A stretch of 64,000 nt of DNA from Pseudovibrio axinellae (GTDB lineage Bacteria > Pseudomonadota > Alphaproteobacteria > Rhizobiales > Stappiaceae). Below are positions 18,115-25,837 of this stretch, in pieces. A program made the position numbers and the translations under genes. The notes beneath the pieces were generated by a model. It saw only the letters and a program-made list of their open reading frames with translations, was not told the DNA's origin and made no database searches. The DNA is taken from NCBI RefSeq assembly GCF_900110875.1, contig NZ_FOFM01000006.1:248001-312000 (forward strand), written 5' to 3'. Numbering within the stretch: the stretch's first letter is position 1; every line of letters starts with the position of its first letter.

Positions 18115-19647
18115 TCACGCTTGCGATCCATCCAACAGGGCAAGAAAACGGCGGCTATCAGTTCGGATCTCTTGCTTCTTGCTGTCGCTCATCTTATCCC
18201 AGGTACGGTAGATCATCGACACTCTGGGATTGCTTCTGAGCTTCTCTTCATTCTGATCCAGAAAATTCCAATAAAGATAGTTGAAGGGACAGGCTTTCTC
18301 ACCTGTCTTCGTAGCGTGCGCATAGACGCAATGCTCACAATAGTTCGACATTTTATTGATGTAGGCACCACTGGCCGCATATGGCTTGGAAGCAAACAGC
18401 CCACCATCTGCAAACAGGATCATTCCATTGACATTAGGCAGCTCTACCCATTCATAAGCATCAGCATAAACCGCGAGATACCATTCACTCACTTCTTTGG
18501 GAGCAAAGCCGGCAAGTAGCGAGAAGTTACCGATCACCATCAGCCGCTGAATGTGATGAGCATAGGCATTTGCCTTTGTTTCAACGATACACTGGTGCAG
18601 ACAATTCATCTGCGTTTCCCCAGTCCAATAAAACTCAGGCAGGTCGCGCGAAGCGCTTAAATAATTAAGCCCTGCATATTCAGGCATGGAATGCCAATAG
18701 ATCCCCCGAATAAACTCTCGCCACCCCACAATCTGCCGGATAAACCCCTCAACAGAGTTCAGCGGAGCAGTGCCGTCAAAATACGCCCGCTCTGCTGCAT
18801 GAACACATTCGAGGGGAAGCAATAGTCCGCAATTGAGGTAGAAGCTGATGTGACTATGAAACATCCAAGGTTCACCCTGAACCATCGCATCCTGATAGTT
18901 CCCAAATTTACTAAGACGCTCAGCAACAAACTGATCCAGCGCCTTGAGCGCATCCTCGCGTGTAACCGCAAGAGAAAACGGTTTCAAGTCACCAAAATGC
19001 TCGGAAAACTGATCCGTCACAAGGGCCAGCACCTCCTCAGTCACCCGGTCTGGTTCAACAGAAAAAGGAGCAGGAACATCCAACCGCTTTGGTGCACTCT
19101 GGCGGTTGTCATGATCATAATTCCACTTTCCACCCAACGGCTTATCACCGTCCATCAAGATATCATGGTTACGCCGCATCTCTCGGTAAAAGTACTCCAA
19201 CCGTAAGCTCTTACGCCCCGACGCCCACTTTTGAAAGCCCTCAGTAGAGCAGAGAAAGCGATCATCTTCACGCAGCTCAACCGGCACACCCAACCGGTCT
19301 TGCCAACTCTCCATCTCATTCAACAGGCGATATTCACCGGGCATTGTCACAATGATTTCAGTGACAGCCTCTGCCTCCTTCAAGCGAAGAACTTCCCCAA
19401 AAAGGCTACCTGTGTTCTCTGGGCAACCGTAGGGCACGTAGACAACGCGGTGTCCCAGAGATCTCAACGCCTCAGCAAAGTGGCGCATCGCTGAAAACAA
19501 AAACGCAATCTTCTTCTTGTGATGCCGGACATAGGTTGCTTCTTCGTTCACCTCAGCCATCAGAATGACATCTTCGCCCAGCTTGACATCGCGCAAGCTG
19601 GAAAGAGGTAAACTCAGCTGATCTCCGAGTACCAGGCGCAAACGCAT
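18115..19647 (-). CDS. phrB: Iron-sulfur bacterial photolyase (FeS-BCP / PhrB type)
   Basis: A 510-residue member of the cryptochrome/photolyase family of the FeS-BCP group, which repairs (6-4) photoproducts with FAD, a lumazine antenna and a [4Fe-4S] cluster. The four cluster cysteines are at C349, C437, C440 and C453, nearly the same positions I recall for Agrobacterium PhrB. The FAD region VGWREFIRGIYW and the MNCLHQC and WVELPNVNGMILFADGG segments are intact. It lies 87 nt after chrR on the same strand and has no RpoE-like promoter of its own, so it is most simply the third gene of rpoE-chrR-phrB. Photolyase is a known RpoE target in Rhodobacter. Confidence 0.93.
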   Translation of the reverse strand: MRLRLVLGDQLSLPLSSLRDVKLGEDVILMAEVNEEATYVRHHKKKIAFLFSAMRHFAEALRSLGHRVVYVPYGCPENTGSLFGEVLRLKEAEAVTEIIVTMPGEYRLLNEMESWQDRLGVPVELREDDRFLCSTEGFQKWASGRKSLRLEYFYREMRRNHDILMDGDKPLGGKWNYDHDNRQSAPKRLDVPAPFSVEPDRVTEEVLALVTDQFSEHFGDLKPFSLAVTREDALKALDQFVAERLSKFGNYQDAMVQGEPWMFHSHISFYLNCGLLLPLECVHAAERAYFDGTAPLNSVEGFIRQIVGWREFIRGIYWHSMPEYAGLNYLSASRDLPEFYWTGETQMNCLHQCIVETKANAYAHHIQRLMVIGNFSLLAGFAPKEVSEWYLAVYADAYEWVELPNVNGMILFADGGLFASKPYAASGAYINKMSNYCEHCVYAHATKTGEKACPFNYLYWNFLDQNEEKLRSNPRVSMIYRTWDKMSDSKKQEIRTDSRRFLALLDGSQA

Positions 19648-19734
19648 CTGCAGTGCTCTCCTCGCAAAAATCCACCAAACTCGCCAAAAGGTAAGGTGGA
19701 AGGAATAACGAAGCCATACCCAGATTTGTCCGCT

Positions 19735-20391
19735 TTAGATCCCAAAGAATGGTTGCAGCAGTTTTGGGAGCAAGCCTTTGAAAGCGAGTGGGGCATCCGT
19801 GACGGCCAGGCAGATGCAATCTTCTTCGGTATCGGCAACTGGTTGATGGTGCACAAGGTCATCTGCCTCTTGAACATCACCAACCTTGTAGCGTCCGGTT
19901 TCGTCACTAAACGAGCCCTTCAATACAAGGGTCATTTCTGATCCATGGTGAGAATGCTCAGGCGTCATGTATCCAGGAGATAACTTCAGCAGACGGGCCT
20001 TTTCTCCCTCGCTGGACTCCACCGGCAGCACAAATTGACGAATACCTGGACCAACCACCTTCCATTTAATGCCGCTGTATCCCTGCCCTAATACACCCCA
20101 AAGATCGCTTGGAACACCCTGTCTGGGTTTTGGTCGACTGATGCAGCTAAGAGAGCGCGAAGGCTTTTCACTCTCAACGCGCAACAAGAGCCTCTCAAAC
20201 AATTCATCAGAAGTATTCAGCTGCTCGCTTGTTTGAAGCAACGCACCTGCAAGCGCCTCGGCTTCTGCCAAACGCCCTTGGCAAGCTTTGCAAAGCTCTA
20301 GATGGCAGGACACGAGCAACGCATGACCTGCTGGCAAGGAGCCTGTCACATAGGCCCATAGAGTTTCATCACTAAGGTGGTGGTTGATCAT
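19735..20391 (-). CDS. chrR: ChrR-family anti-sigma factor
   Basis: A 218-residue zinc anti-sigma factor. The N-terminal ASD domain carries the ZAS-type ligands H5, H30, C34 and C37 (HLELCKAC), which bind zinc and hold RpoE. The C-terminal cupin-like domain has EHSHHGSEMTLVLKGSFSDE, whose His/Glu cluster would bind a second metal and is needed in Rhodobacter for release of RpoE in singlet oxygen. The start codon overlaps the rpoE stop by 4 nt, showing tight coupling with its sigma factor. Confidence 0.94.
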   Translation of the reverse strand: MINHHLSDETLWAYVTGSLPAGHALLVSCHLELCKACQGRLAEAEALAGALLQTSEQLNTSDELFERLLLRVESEKPSRSLSCISRPKPRQGVPSDLWGVLGQGYSGIKWKVVGPGIRQFVLPVESSEGEKARLLKLSPGYMTPEHSHHGSEMTLVLKGSFSDETGRYKVGDVQEADDLVHHQPVADTEEDCICLAVTDAPLAFKGLLPKLLQPFFGI

Positions 20392-20990
20392 GGTTCCACA
20401 CCCTTCAGAAGTTTACGCAACCGCACCAATGCAAGTCTCATTCGTGATTTAACTGTCCCCAGTGGTAGTTGTAGATACTGAGCAATCTTCGAATGACTGG
20501 CGTCCTCATAAAAAGCCAGTTTTATGATTTTCGATTGCTCTGCTGGCAACAGTGGCAATGCTTTTTGCACGCGCTCGCTCAGTTGAGCTTGATGGTGACT
20601 TTCGAACTGCGTCTCATCAACAACAAGTTCTTTTGAAAAGAACCGGTCATCTTTGTAAAGATACCGACGTTCTTTACGAAAATGATCGATGCGCAGATTC
20701 CGTGCGATTGTGTAAATCCACGTTGAAGCTGATGCCTTGCGCTCATCGTACAGCTCAGCTTTTCTCCAGATAATAACAAAGGTTTCCTGAATGAGCTCAT
20801 CAGCAAGCTCCAGACTGGCGCCCCCTTTCAGGAAGTAGTTTTTCAAACGGGGAGCGAAAAAAATAAAGAGTTGGCGGAAGACTTCTTTCGACCGCGTTTT
20901 ACCGAATGATTGCAACAGCACACTTAACTCTTGAGAACTGAGGTAATTCCTACTGCCACCATCATTGCCTTGAAGCTGCATTATTACCAT
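20388..20990 (-). CDS. rpoE: ECF RNA polymerase sigma factor RpoE (singlet-oxygen response)
   Basis: A 200-residue ECF sigma factor. Region 2 reads LADELIQETFVIIWRKAELYDERKASASTWIYTIARNLRIDHFRK, and region 4 reads LPAEQSKIIKLAFYEDASHSKIAQYLQLPLGTVKSRMRLALVRLR, a clear -35-binding helix-turn-helix. Pairing with a ChrR anti-sigma factor and linkage to photolyase and a CFA-like gene identify the ECF group that senses singlet oxygen. I chose ATG at 20988-20990; a GTG five codons upstream and ATG three codons downstream are alternatives. An RpoE-type promoter directly upstream implies autoregulation. Confidence 0.93.
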   Translation of the reverse strand: MVIMQLQGNDGGSRNYLSSQELSVLLQSFGKTRSKEVFRQLFIFFAPRLKNYFLKGGASLELADELIQETFVIIWRKAELYDERKASASTWIYTIARNLRIDHFRKERRYLYKDDRFFSKELVVDETQFESHHQAQLSERVQKALPLLPAEQSKIIKLAFYEDASHSKIAQYLQLPLGTVKSRMRLALVRLRKLLKGVEP

Positions 20991-21023
20991 CGCTCTGCAA
21001 AACACACGGATGTCTCTCAGTCC

Positions 21024-21053
21024 TTTTTACCAAACAGTTTGTCATTTGGATCA
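21024..21053 (-). promoter_or_regulatory. RpoE-type promoter of rpoE-chrR(-phrB)
   Basis: On the minus strand TGATCC is followed after exactly 18 nt by TAAAAA. The same -35 and spacing occur in the divergent promoter at 21071-21100, only 17 nt away, so one intergenic region would fire both units. TGATCC is the RpoE -35 element as I recall it from Rhodobacter sphaeroides. Confidence 0.75.
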
Positions 21054-21070
21054 CTTTTTCCTGCCTAAGG

Positions 21071-21100
21071 TGATCCATTTCTATTCGCCGCTCCTAAAAT
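21071..21100 (+). promoter_or_regulatory. RpoE-type promoter of the FAD oxidoreductase/DUF1365/methyltransferase operon
   Basis: TGATCC, an 18-nt spacer and TAAAAT, placing the transcription start about 20 nt before the ATG at 21127. It mirrors the rpoE promoter on the other strand. Confidence 0.75.
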
Positions 21101-21126
21101 GAGAAACTTCGGATAGGATTAGAGCA

Positions 21127-22467
21127 ATGAAAATCGCAGTGATAGGGAGTGGAATTTCCGGGCTTGCTGCAGCATGGCTGCTTTCTAAGGAGCATCTGGT
21201 CGATATTTATGAGAAAGATGACCGTCTCGGAGGGCATGCAAACACCCAGCAAATTCATATGGATGGAACCAAGGCATCCGTCGATACAGGCTTCATTGTC
21301 TTCAACAAACGTACATACCCAAATCTCACTGCACTCTTCGACTTGCTTGAAGTAGAAACCGTCCCAACGCAAATGTCTTTCTCGGTCTCATTACAGAACG
21401 GAGAAAAAGAATACTCAGGTTCCGGCTTAAAAGGCTTATTTGCCCAAAAATCCAATCTGTTCCGACCTAAATTTCTGCAAATGATCTCGCAGACAATGCA
21501 TTTTTATAAACACGCTTCGAGACATGCAAAAAAGTCAGAATTTCGCGAAACCACCCTTGGCGATTACCTTGTGCAGAAAAACTACTCAGCAACTTTCATT
21601 GATGAGCACCTTCTCCCAATGGGCGCTGCAATCTGGTCAATGCCTCCAAAACAACTGCTGAACTTTCCGTTCCGCACTTTCATCAGCTTTTGCAATAATC
21701 ATGGCCTCCTGCAGCTAAAAGATAGACCGCAATGGCGCACAGTTGCTGGCGGCTCATGTAACTATGTGAGAAAAATTGCCGAAAGAATCTCTGGCAAAAT
21801 TTTCTTAAATACAGCGGTCAAAGATGTTCAGCGCTCCCTTCGTTCCGTCAAAGTTTCAACGAGAACTGGCCAGGAGGCTTCATACGACCATGTGATTTTT
21901 GCATGTCACTCTGATCAGGCACTCGCAATTTTAAACTGCCAAAACAGTGCGTCCGAGGCGGAAACAAAAATACTGGGGTCCATCCGTTATCAGCAAAACA
22001 TCGCCGTCCTTCACCGTGATTTCTCGCTTATGCCGAAACGCAAGGCGGCTTGGTCGGCTTGGAATTTTACAGGCAACCATAATAACAATAACGCGCTCTC
22101 AGTAACCTACTGGATGAACGCTCTTCAGCAGCTCAACATCACCAGAAACGTTTTCGTCACGCTGAACCCAAATCAACAACCAGCCGAGGGTACAATACTC
22201 CGCAGTTTCCAATATGCGCATCCGGTTTTCGATCGCGCTGCGTTGAAAGCTCAAAAGCATGTCTGGCAAATCCAGGGCGAGAACCGCACCTGGTTCTGTG
22301 GCGCGTACCTCGGCTATGGCTTTCACGAGGATGGCTTGCAGGCCGGGTTGGCAGTCGCGGAAGCTCTCGGTGTCGCTCAGCGTGACTGGGTTTGCCAAAA
22401 TCAGAATGGTCGCATCGCCTTACCTGTTGGCTGGCCACTCAGAAGTTATCAGGTGGCTGCGCAATGA
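21127..22467 (+). CDS. FAD-dependent oxidoreductase, amine-oxidase type (candidate fatty-acid desaturase of UfaD type)
   Basis: A 446-residue flavoprotein with an N-terminal Rossmann motif (VIGSGISGLAAAWLLS), the ribose-binding EKDDRLGGHANT, a middle substrate domain (EHLLPMGAAIWSMPP, WRTVAGGSCNYV) and the C-terminal FAD motif (TWFCGAYLGYGFHEDGLQAGLAVAEAL). This subfamily is found with DUF1365 and CFA-like genes next to RpoE-ChrR; as I recall, the Rhodobacter counterparts take part in methylated furan fatty acid synthesis. It would act on membrane phospholipid acyl chains. First gene of a three-gene operon joined by ATGA overlaps and preceded by an RpoE-type promoter. The reaction is inferred from context. 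Confidence 0.9.
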   Translation: MKIAVIGSGISGLAAAWLLSKEHLVDIYEKDDRLGGHANTQQIHMDGTKASVDTGFIVFNKRTYPNLTALFDLLEVETVPTQMSFSVSLQNGEKEYSGSGLKGLFAQKSNLFRPKFLQMISQTMHFYKHASRHAKKSEFRETTLGDYLVQKNYSATFIDEHLLPMGAAIWSMPPKQLLNFPFRTFISFCNNHGLLQLKDRPQWRTVAGGSCNYVRKIAERISGKIFLNTAVKDVQRSLRSVKVSTRTGQEASYDHVIFACHSDQALAILNCQNSASEAETKILGSIRYQQNIAVLHRDFSLMPKRKAAWSAWNFTGNHNNNNALSVTYWMNALQQLNITRNVFVTLNPNQQPAEGTILRSFQYAHPVFDRAALKAQKHVWQIQGENRTWFCGAYLGYGFHEDGLQAGLAVAEALGVAQRDWVCQNQNGRIALPVGWPLRSYQVAAQ

Positions 22468-23321
22468 TTTTGAAAAAACACCGGCAAGAAGAAGACACAC
22501 CGCTTACTATCTACGAGGGCGCGGTGACACACATGCGTCACGGCCGCCTCAAACATAAGCTAAACTACAAAACTGTGTCCTTCACGATCAATATAGATCG
22601 CTTGCCGGAAGTGGATGGCCTCTCTCCGTTCCTATCTGTTAGTCGCTTCAACTTATTCAGTTTTTACCCCGCAGACCATATACAAGGTGGCTATCTCTCT
22701 CTTCGCAGCTTTATAGAAAACACCCTGAAGCAGGCTAGGATAGATACAGTCCCAGAGCGCATCGTTTTACTTGCATTCCCTAGGTTTTTGGGAAAGGTCT
22801 TTAACCCAATCAGTGTGTTTTATTGTTATTCGAAAGGCTGTCTAAAGGCCATCGTTTACCAAGTACGCAACACATTTGGCGACATGCACCACTACGCGGT
22901 TGAAATCTTATCTTCCGAAAATCAAAGCATGACGCATGCCTATCGCCATTCATGCCCCAAGAAACTCCATGTTTCCCCTTTCCTTGAGGTTACAGGTCAC
23001 TACGATTTCGTGGCGCGCCCACCCTCAAATTGTGTTTCTTTGCTCATTCGCCTTACTCAAGACAACCGGCCACAGCTCACCGCACGTTTTCAAGGCACAC
23101 GAAAACAGCCAACCACGTCACGCCTCCTGTTAATCGCCCTGCGGTATTTCCAAAGCTCTGCCAAAGTCCTCGGCCTAATACACTTTGAAGCTCTCAAGCT
23201 TTGGCTCAAAGGCGCAAAGGTCTACAAGCGCCCGCCTCCGCCAGCGTCAATTGTGACAAGCATGAACGCGACAGCTTCTGTGATAAAAGACCCTATCAAA
23301 ACCGCAGGCAAACGCACATGA
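22464..23321 (+). CDS. DUF1365 family protein (candidate UfaO-type)
   Basis: A 285-residue DUF1365 protein, recognised from IYEGAVTHMRHGRLKHKLNYKTVSF near the start and PRFLGKVFNPISVFYCYS...VYQVRNTFGDMHHYAVE in the middle. The biochemistry of the family is poorly known; it nearly always travels with the FAD oxidoreductase and CFA-like methyltransferase seen on either side here. From memory, the Rhodobacter homologue in the RpoE regulon is needed for the oxygen-inserting step of furan fatty acid formation. The ATG overlaps the upstream stop by 4 nt with AGGTGG just before it, and the stop overlaps the next start by 4 nt, so the three genes are translationally coupled. Confidence 0.9.
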   Translation: MILKKHRQEEDTPLTIYEGAVTHMRHGRLKHKLNYKTVSFTINIDRLPEVDGLSPFLSVSRFNLFSFYPADHIQGGYLSLRSFIENTLKQARIDTVPERIVLLAFPRFLGKVFNPISVFYCYSKGCLKAIVYQVRNTFGDMHHYAVEILSSENQSMTHAYRHSCPKKLHVSPFLEVTGHYDFVARPPSNCVSLLIRLTQDNRPQLTARFQGTRKQPTTSRLLLIALRYFQSSAKVLGLIHFEALKLWLKGAKVYKRPPPPASIVTSMNATASVIKDPIKTAGKRT

Positions 23322-24562
23322 GACACAGAGAACGCGCGTCCCTTCATGCTCCGGCCAGCTCGCAAAAAGCAAAGCTGAATTTAAGCTCCAAACTCTGGAA
23401 AGCCTTGCTGGACAAAGTACTCACGAACCTAACTTTGGGTCATTTGTGCATCATTCTGCCCAATGGGCAAGTACTAGCCTATGGCAACCGCACAACCCTC
23501 AGGCCAGCTGTAACCGTAAAAATCCTGCGCGCCCGTTTATTGTGGCGCCTTGTCTCTGGCAACTCTTTGACATTGGCGGAAGCGTACCTTGAAAAGGACT
23601 GGCAGTGTAATAATCTGCGCGCCCTCTTTGACTTGCTGCTTGCCAACAAGCAAATCCTCCACTCAATCAAACATCGTGGCTTCCTCTCAAAAGCTCTGGC
23701 ACGCCTACGCCACTTGGCAAACGCAAATACGCTTGCCGGCAGTAAGCGAAACATCGCGTTTCACTACGATTTAGGGAACGAGTTTTATGGCCACTGGCTA
23801 GATGAAACCATGACGTACTCCTCCGCCTACAAACTTCATAAGGATGAAACGCTTCAGGAGGCTCAACGCAGAAAATACCAGCGCGTTTTGCAACTCACCA
23901 ACACCGTGTCCAACAGTAACATCCTTGAAATCGGCTGCGGCTGGGGCGGTTTTGCAGAACATGCATGCCATTTGGGCAGACACGTTCACGGCATCACATT
24001 GTCACAAGAGCAGCTCAGATATGCCCAAAACCGTCTTCATTCTCAAGAGACAACTGGAGCCGCCTCTTTTGAAATGCGCGACTATCGTGAAACTTTCGGC
24101 CAATACGATGCTATCGTCTCGATTGAGATGATAGAAGCTGTCGGAGAGGAAAACTGGCAAAGCTATTTTCAGCAGCTGAAATCACTCCTCAAACCAGGCG
24201 GAATAGCTGTGATACAGGCAATTTTAATCTCTGATGGAAAATTTCAAGATTATCGACAGAACGTAGATTTCATCCAGCGCTATATCTTTCCTGGTGGTCT
24301 CCTTCCATCCGCGCATGAAATAGAAAAGCAGACAAGACGACAAAATCTGGAGCTAACCACAAAGGAGCTTTTTGGGACGGATTACGAGCAGACGCTCATT
24401 CGTTGGAGGACAGCTTTTTTCAAGAACTGGCCAGCGATCGCAAAACTTGGCTATGATCAACGCTTTAAGCGCATGTGGCATTATTACCTTGCATATTGTG
24501 AAGCAGGTTTTGCAGAAGGCACCATCAATGTCGGGCTCTTCCAAATAAAGAAGCCACTCTAA
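23318..24562 (+). CDS. SAM-dependent fatty acyl methyltransferase, cyclopropane synthase family (candidate UfaM)
   Basis: A 414-residue member of the CFA synthase family. Visible elements are FHYDLGNEFYGHWLDETMTYSSAY (149-171), the SAM motif ILEIGCGWGGFAEHA (202-216), the VSIEMIEAVGEENW helix and FIQRYIFPGGLLPS. Two residues that bind bicarbonate in E. coli CFA synthase appear changed: the Cys of YSCAYW is Ser (YSSAY) and the His of LLHTIG aligns with Gln (VIQAIL), while the Glu and Tyr are kept. That favours a methyl-adding rather than ring-closing enzyme. Third gene of the RpoE-controlled operon. The conserved N-terminus and the 4-nt overlap fix the ATG. Confidence 0.92.
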   Translation: MRHRERASLHAPASSQKAKLNLSSKLWKALLDKVLTNLTLGHLCIILPNGQVLAYGNRTTLRPAVTVKILRARLLWRLVSGNSLTLAEAYLEKDWQCNNLRALFDLLLANKQILHSIKHRGFLSKALARLRHLANANTLAGSKRNIAFHYDLGNEFYGHWLDETMTYSSAYKLHKDETLQEAQRRKYQRVLQLTNTVSNSNILEIGCGWGGFAEHACHLGRHVHGITLSQEQLRYAQNRLHSQETTGAASFEMRDYRETFGQYDAIVSIEMIEAVGEENWQSYFQQLKSLLKPGGIAVIQAILISDGKFQDYRQNVDFIQRYIFPGGLLPSAHEIEKQTRRQNLELTTKELFGTDYEQTLIRWRTAFFKNWPAIAKLGYDQRFKRMWHYYLAYCEAGFAEGTINVGLFQIKKPL

Positions 24563-24599
24563 TCGTCATATATCCACCTTCCAATTGCATCAATGCGGT

Positions 24600-25028
24600 T
24601 TAAATTGACGCACGTGAAGCGATCCACTTAATCATCAATCCTACTATCGGCAGTTTCCGGTAGAAGTGGCGGGAGGCATCCCAATAATCATAATGCGCAC
24701 AGACTTTTGCATCCTTGTCAAAATGCAATTCTGTCAGGCCCCGCACCCCCCATTCACCTAGCAACTTCTGGGTACATGTAAAGTCCCATCGCATAAAGCA
24801 CAGGTCTCTGGACCAGGCCAAATCAAGAATTTTGAATGTCGGCTGCTGCACATCCTCATACATTTTATGAAAGACCTTTTCAAAGCTGTCTCTCCCAACC
24901 ACATCGTTAAACGGGTCAATGAAATGAACATCATCACTGATCAGTGCATGAACCTCGTTTATTCGCTCAGGCGTAACCTTCTCAAAAAAGCATGCATACC
25001 GTCGTGCTGTCGTGTCTCTATCGGTCAC
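24600..25028 (-). CDS. NTF2/SnoaL-like protein
   Basis: A 142-residue single-domain protein with the NTF2-like fold: YACFFEKVTPERINEVHALISDDVHFIDPFNDVVGRDSFEKVF is the classic cone-shaped binding pocket start, followed by RDLCFMRWDFTC and ELHFDKDAKVCAHYDYWDAS. Members bind or transform small hydrophobic ligands. The Rhodobacter RpoE regulon contains a comparable gene beside an SDR gene. The ATG overlaps the SDR stop by 4 nt, so it is the second gene of an SDR-NTF2 pair converging on the methyltransferase operon. Confidence 0.88.
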   Translation of the reverse strand: MTDRDTTARRYACFFEKVTPERINEVHALISDDVHFIDPFNDVVGRDSFEKVFHKMYEDVQQPTFKILDLAWSRDLCFMRWDFTCTQKLLGEWGVRGLTELHFDKDAKVCAHYDYWDASRHFYRKLPIVGLMIKWIASRASI

Positions 25029-25777
25029 CGTTTACTCATCCTTTTCGTAACCCAAAAATAGAGAGCATATGGCAACAACCGCAGACCCTTTAAAATGGCA
25101 GCTAGGCGGAACGGGAAAGCAACCTCGAATTTGCTTCGCTCAAGGCCTCTGTAAATCACTTGAGCCGCCGCCTCAGGAGTGAGAATAAAAGGCATCTCGA
25201 AGGTGTTTTTATCTGTCATTGGCGTTTTCACAAAACCTGGATTTACGAGTGTCAATTTCAGACCTGCACTATCAAAATTTGGCTTCAAAGATTCACAAAG
25301 ATTGATCAGGGCAGCTTTGGTCGGTCCGTAACACCCTGCATTGGGCAAACCACAGTATCCACTTAAGGACGCGAGCACTGCGATATGACCACAACCTTTT
25401 GCCCCCAATGCCGGAAACAAACCTGAGATAACACGCACAGCTCCAAAGTAATTGGTGTCCATTGCCGAAACGCTATTTTCCTCGCTTAAAACATCCACTC
25501 CTCCTGGGTAGTAGATTCCAGAACAGTAAATGGTCAGGTCCGGTAGATCATTATTCTTATTGAACTGCTTGATGGCTGCCAAAACTTGATCCTGACACGT
25601 CACATCAAGTGGAACCACCTTCATCAGCTCAAAGCATGCGGCCATGTCCTGTAGCTTCTGCCGACTGCGAGCGCTGGTAACGACGCGCCACCCAGAACGA
25701 GCATAGAGCCGCGAAAGGCTGGAGCCTATCCCTGAACTCGCCCCAATGATCCAAACAAGCTTCCGACGTTCTGCCAT
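25025..25777 (-). CDS. Short-chain dehydrogenase/reductase (RpoE-linked)
   Basis: A 250-residue classical SDR: cofactor motif GASSGIG (11-17), CSGIYY in place of NNAG, the catalytic Ser in ASLSGY and the YxxxK pair in CYGPTKA, then VNPGFVKTPMT. The C-terminus is hydrophobic (LPYALYFWV) and may touch the membrane. ATG at 25775-25777 was chosen because AGAGG lies 5 nt upstream and an RpoE-like promoter ends about 20 nt before it; the longer reading frame has no support. It shares long identical stretches with the SDR at 33137-33901. Confidence 0.9.
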   Translation of the reverse strand: MAERRKLVWIIGASSGIGSSLSRLYARSGWRVVTSARSRQKLQDMAACFELMKVVPLDVTCQDQVLAAIKQFNKNNDLPDLTIYCSGIYYPGGVDVLSEENSVSAMDTNYFGAVRVISGLFPALGAKGCGHIAVLASLSGYCGLPNAGCYGPTKAALINLCESLKPNFDSAGLKLTLVNPGFVKTPMTDKNTFEMPFILTPEAAAQVIYRGLERSKFEVAFPFRLAAILKGLRLLPYALYFWVTKRMSKR

Positions 25778-25794
25778 AACATCCTCTCTGCTTG

Positions 25795-25824
25795 CTCTTA
25801 CGCCATTAAGAGAGAAGCAGATCA
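25795..25824 (-). promoter_or_regulatory. RpoE-like promoter of the SDR-NTF2 pair
   Basis: On the minus strand TGATCT, an 18-nt spacer and TAAGAG. The -35 differs from the other two sites at the last base; the spacer length is identical. The implied leader is only about 11 nt, just enough for the AGAGG ribosome binding site. Confidence 0.6.
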
Positions 25825-25837
25825 TGTCCATATGCAA

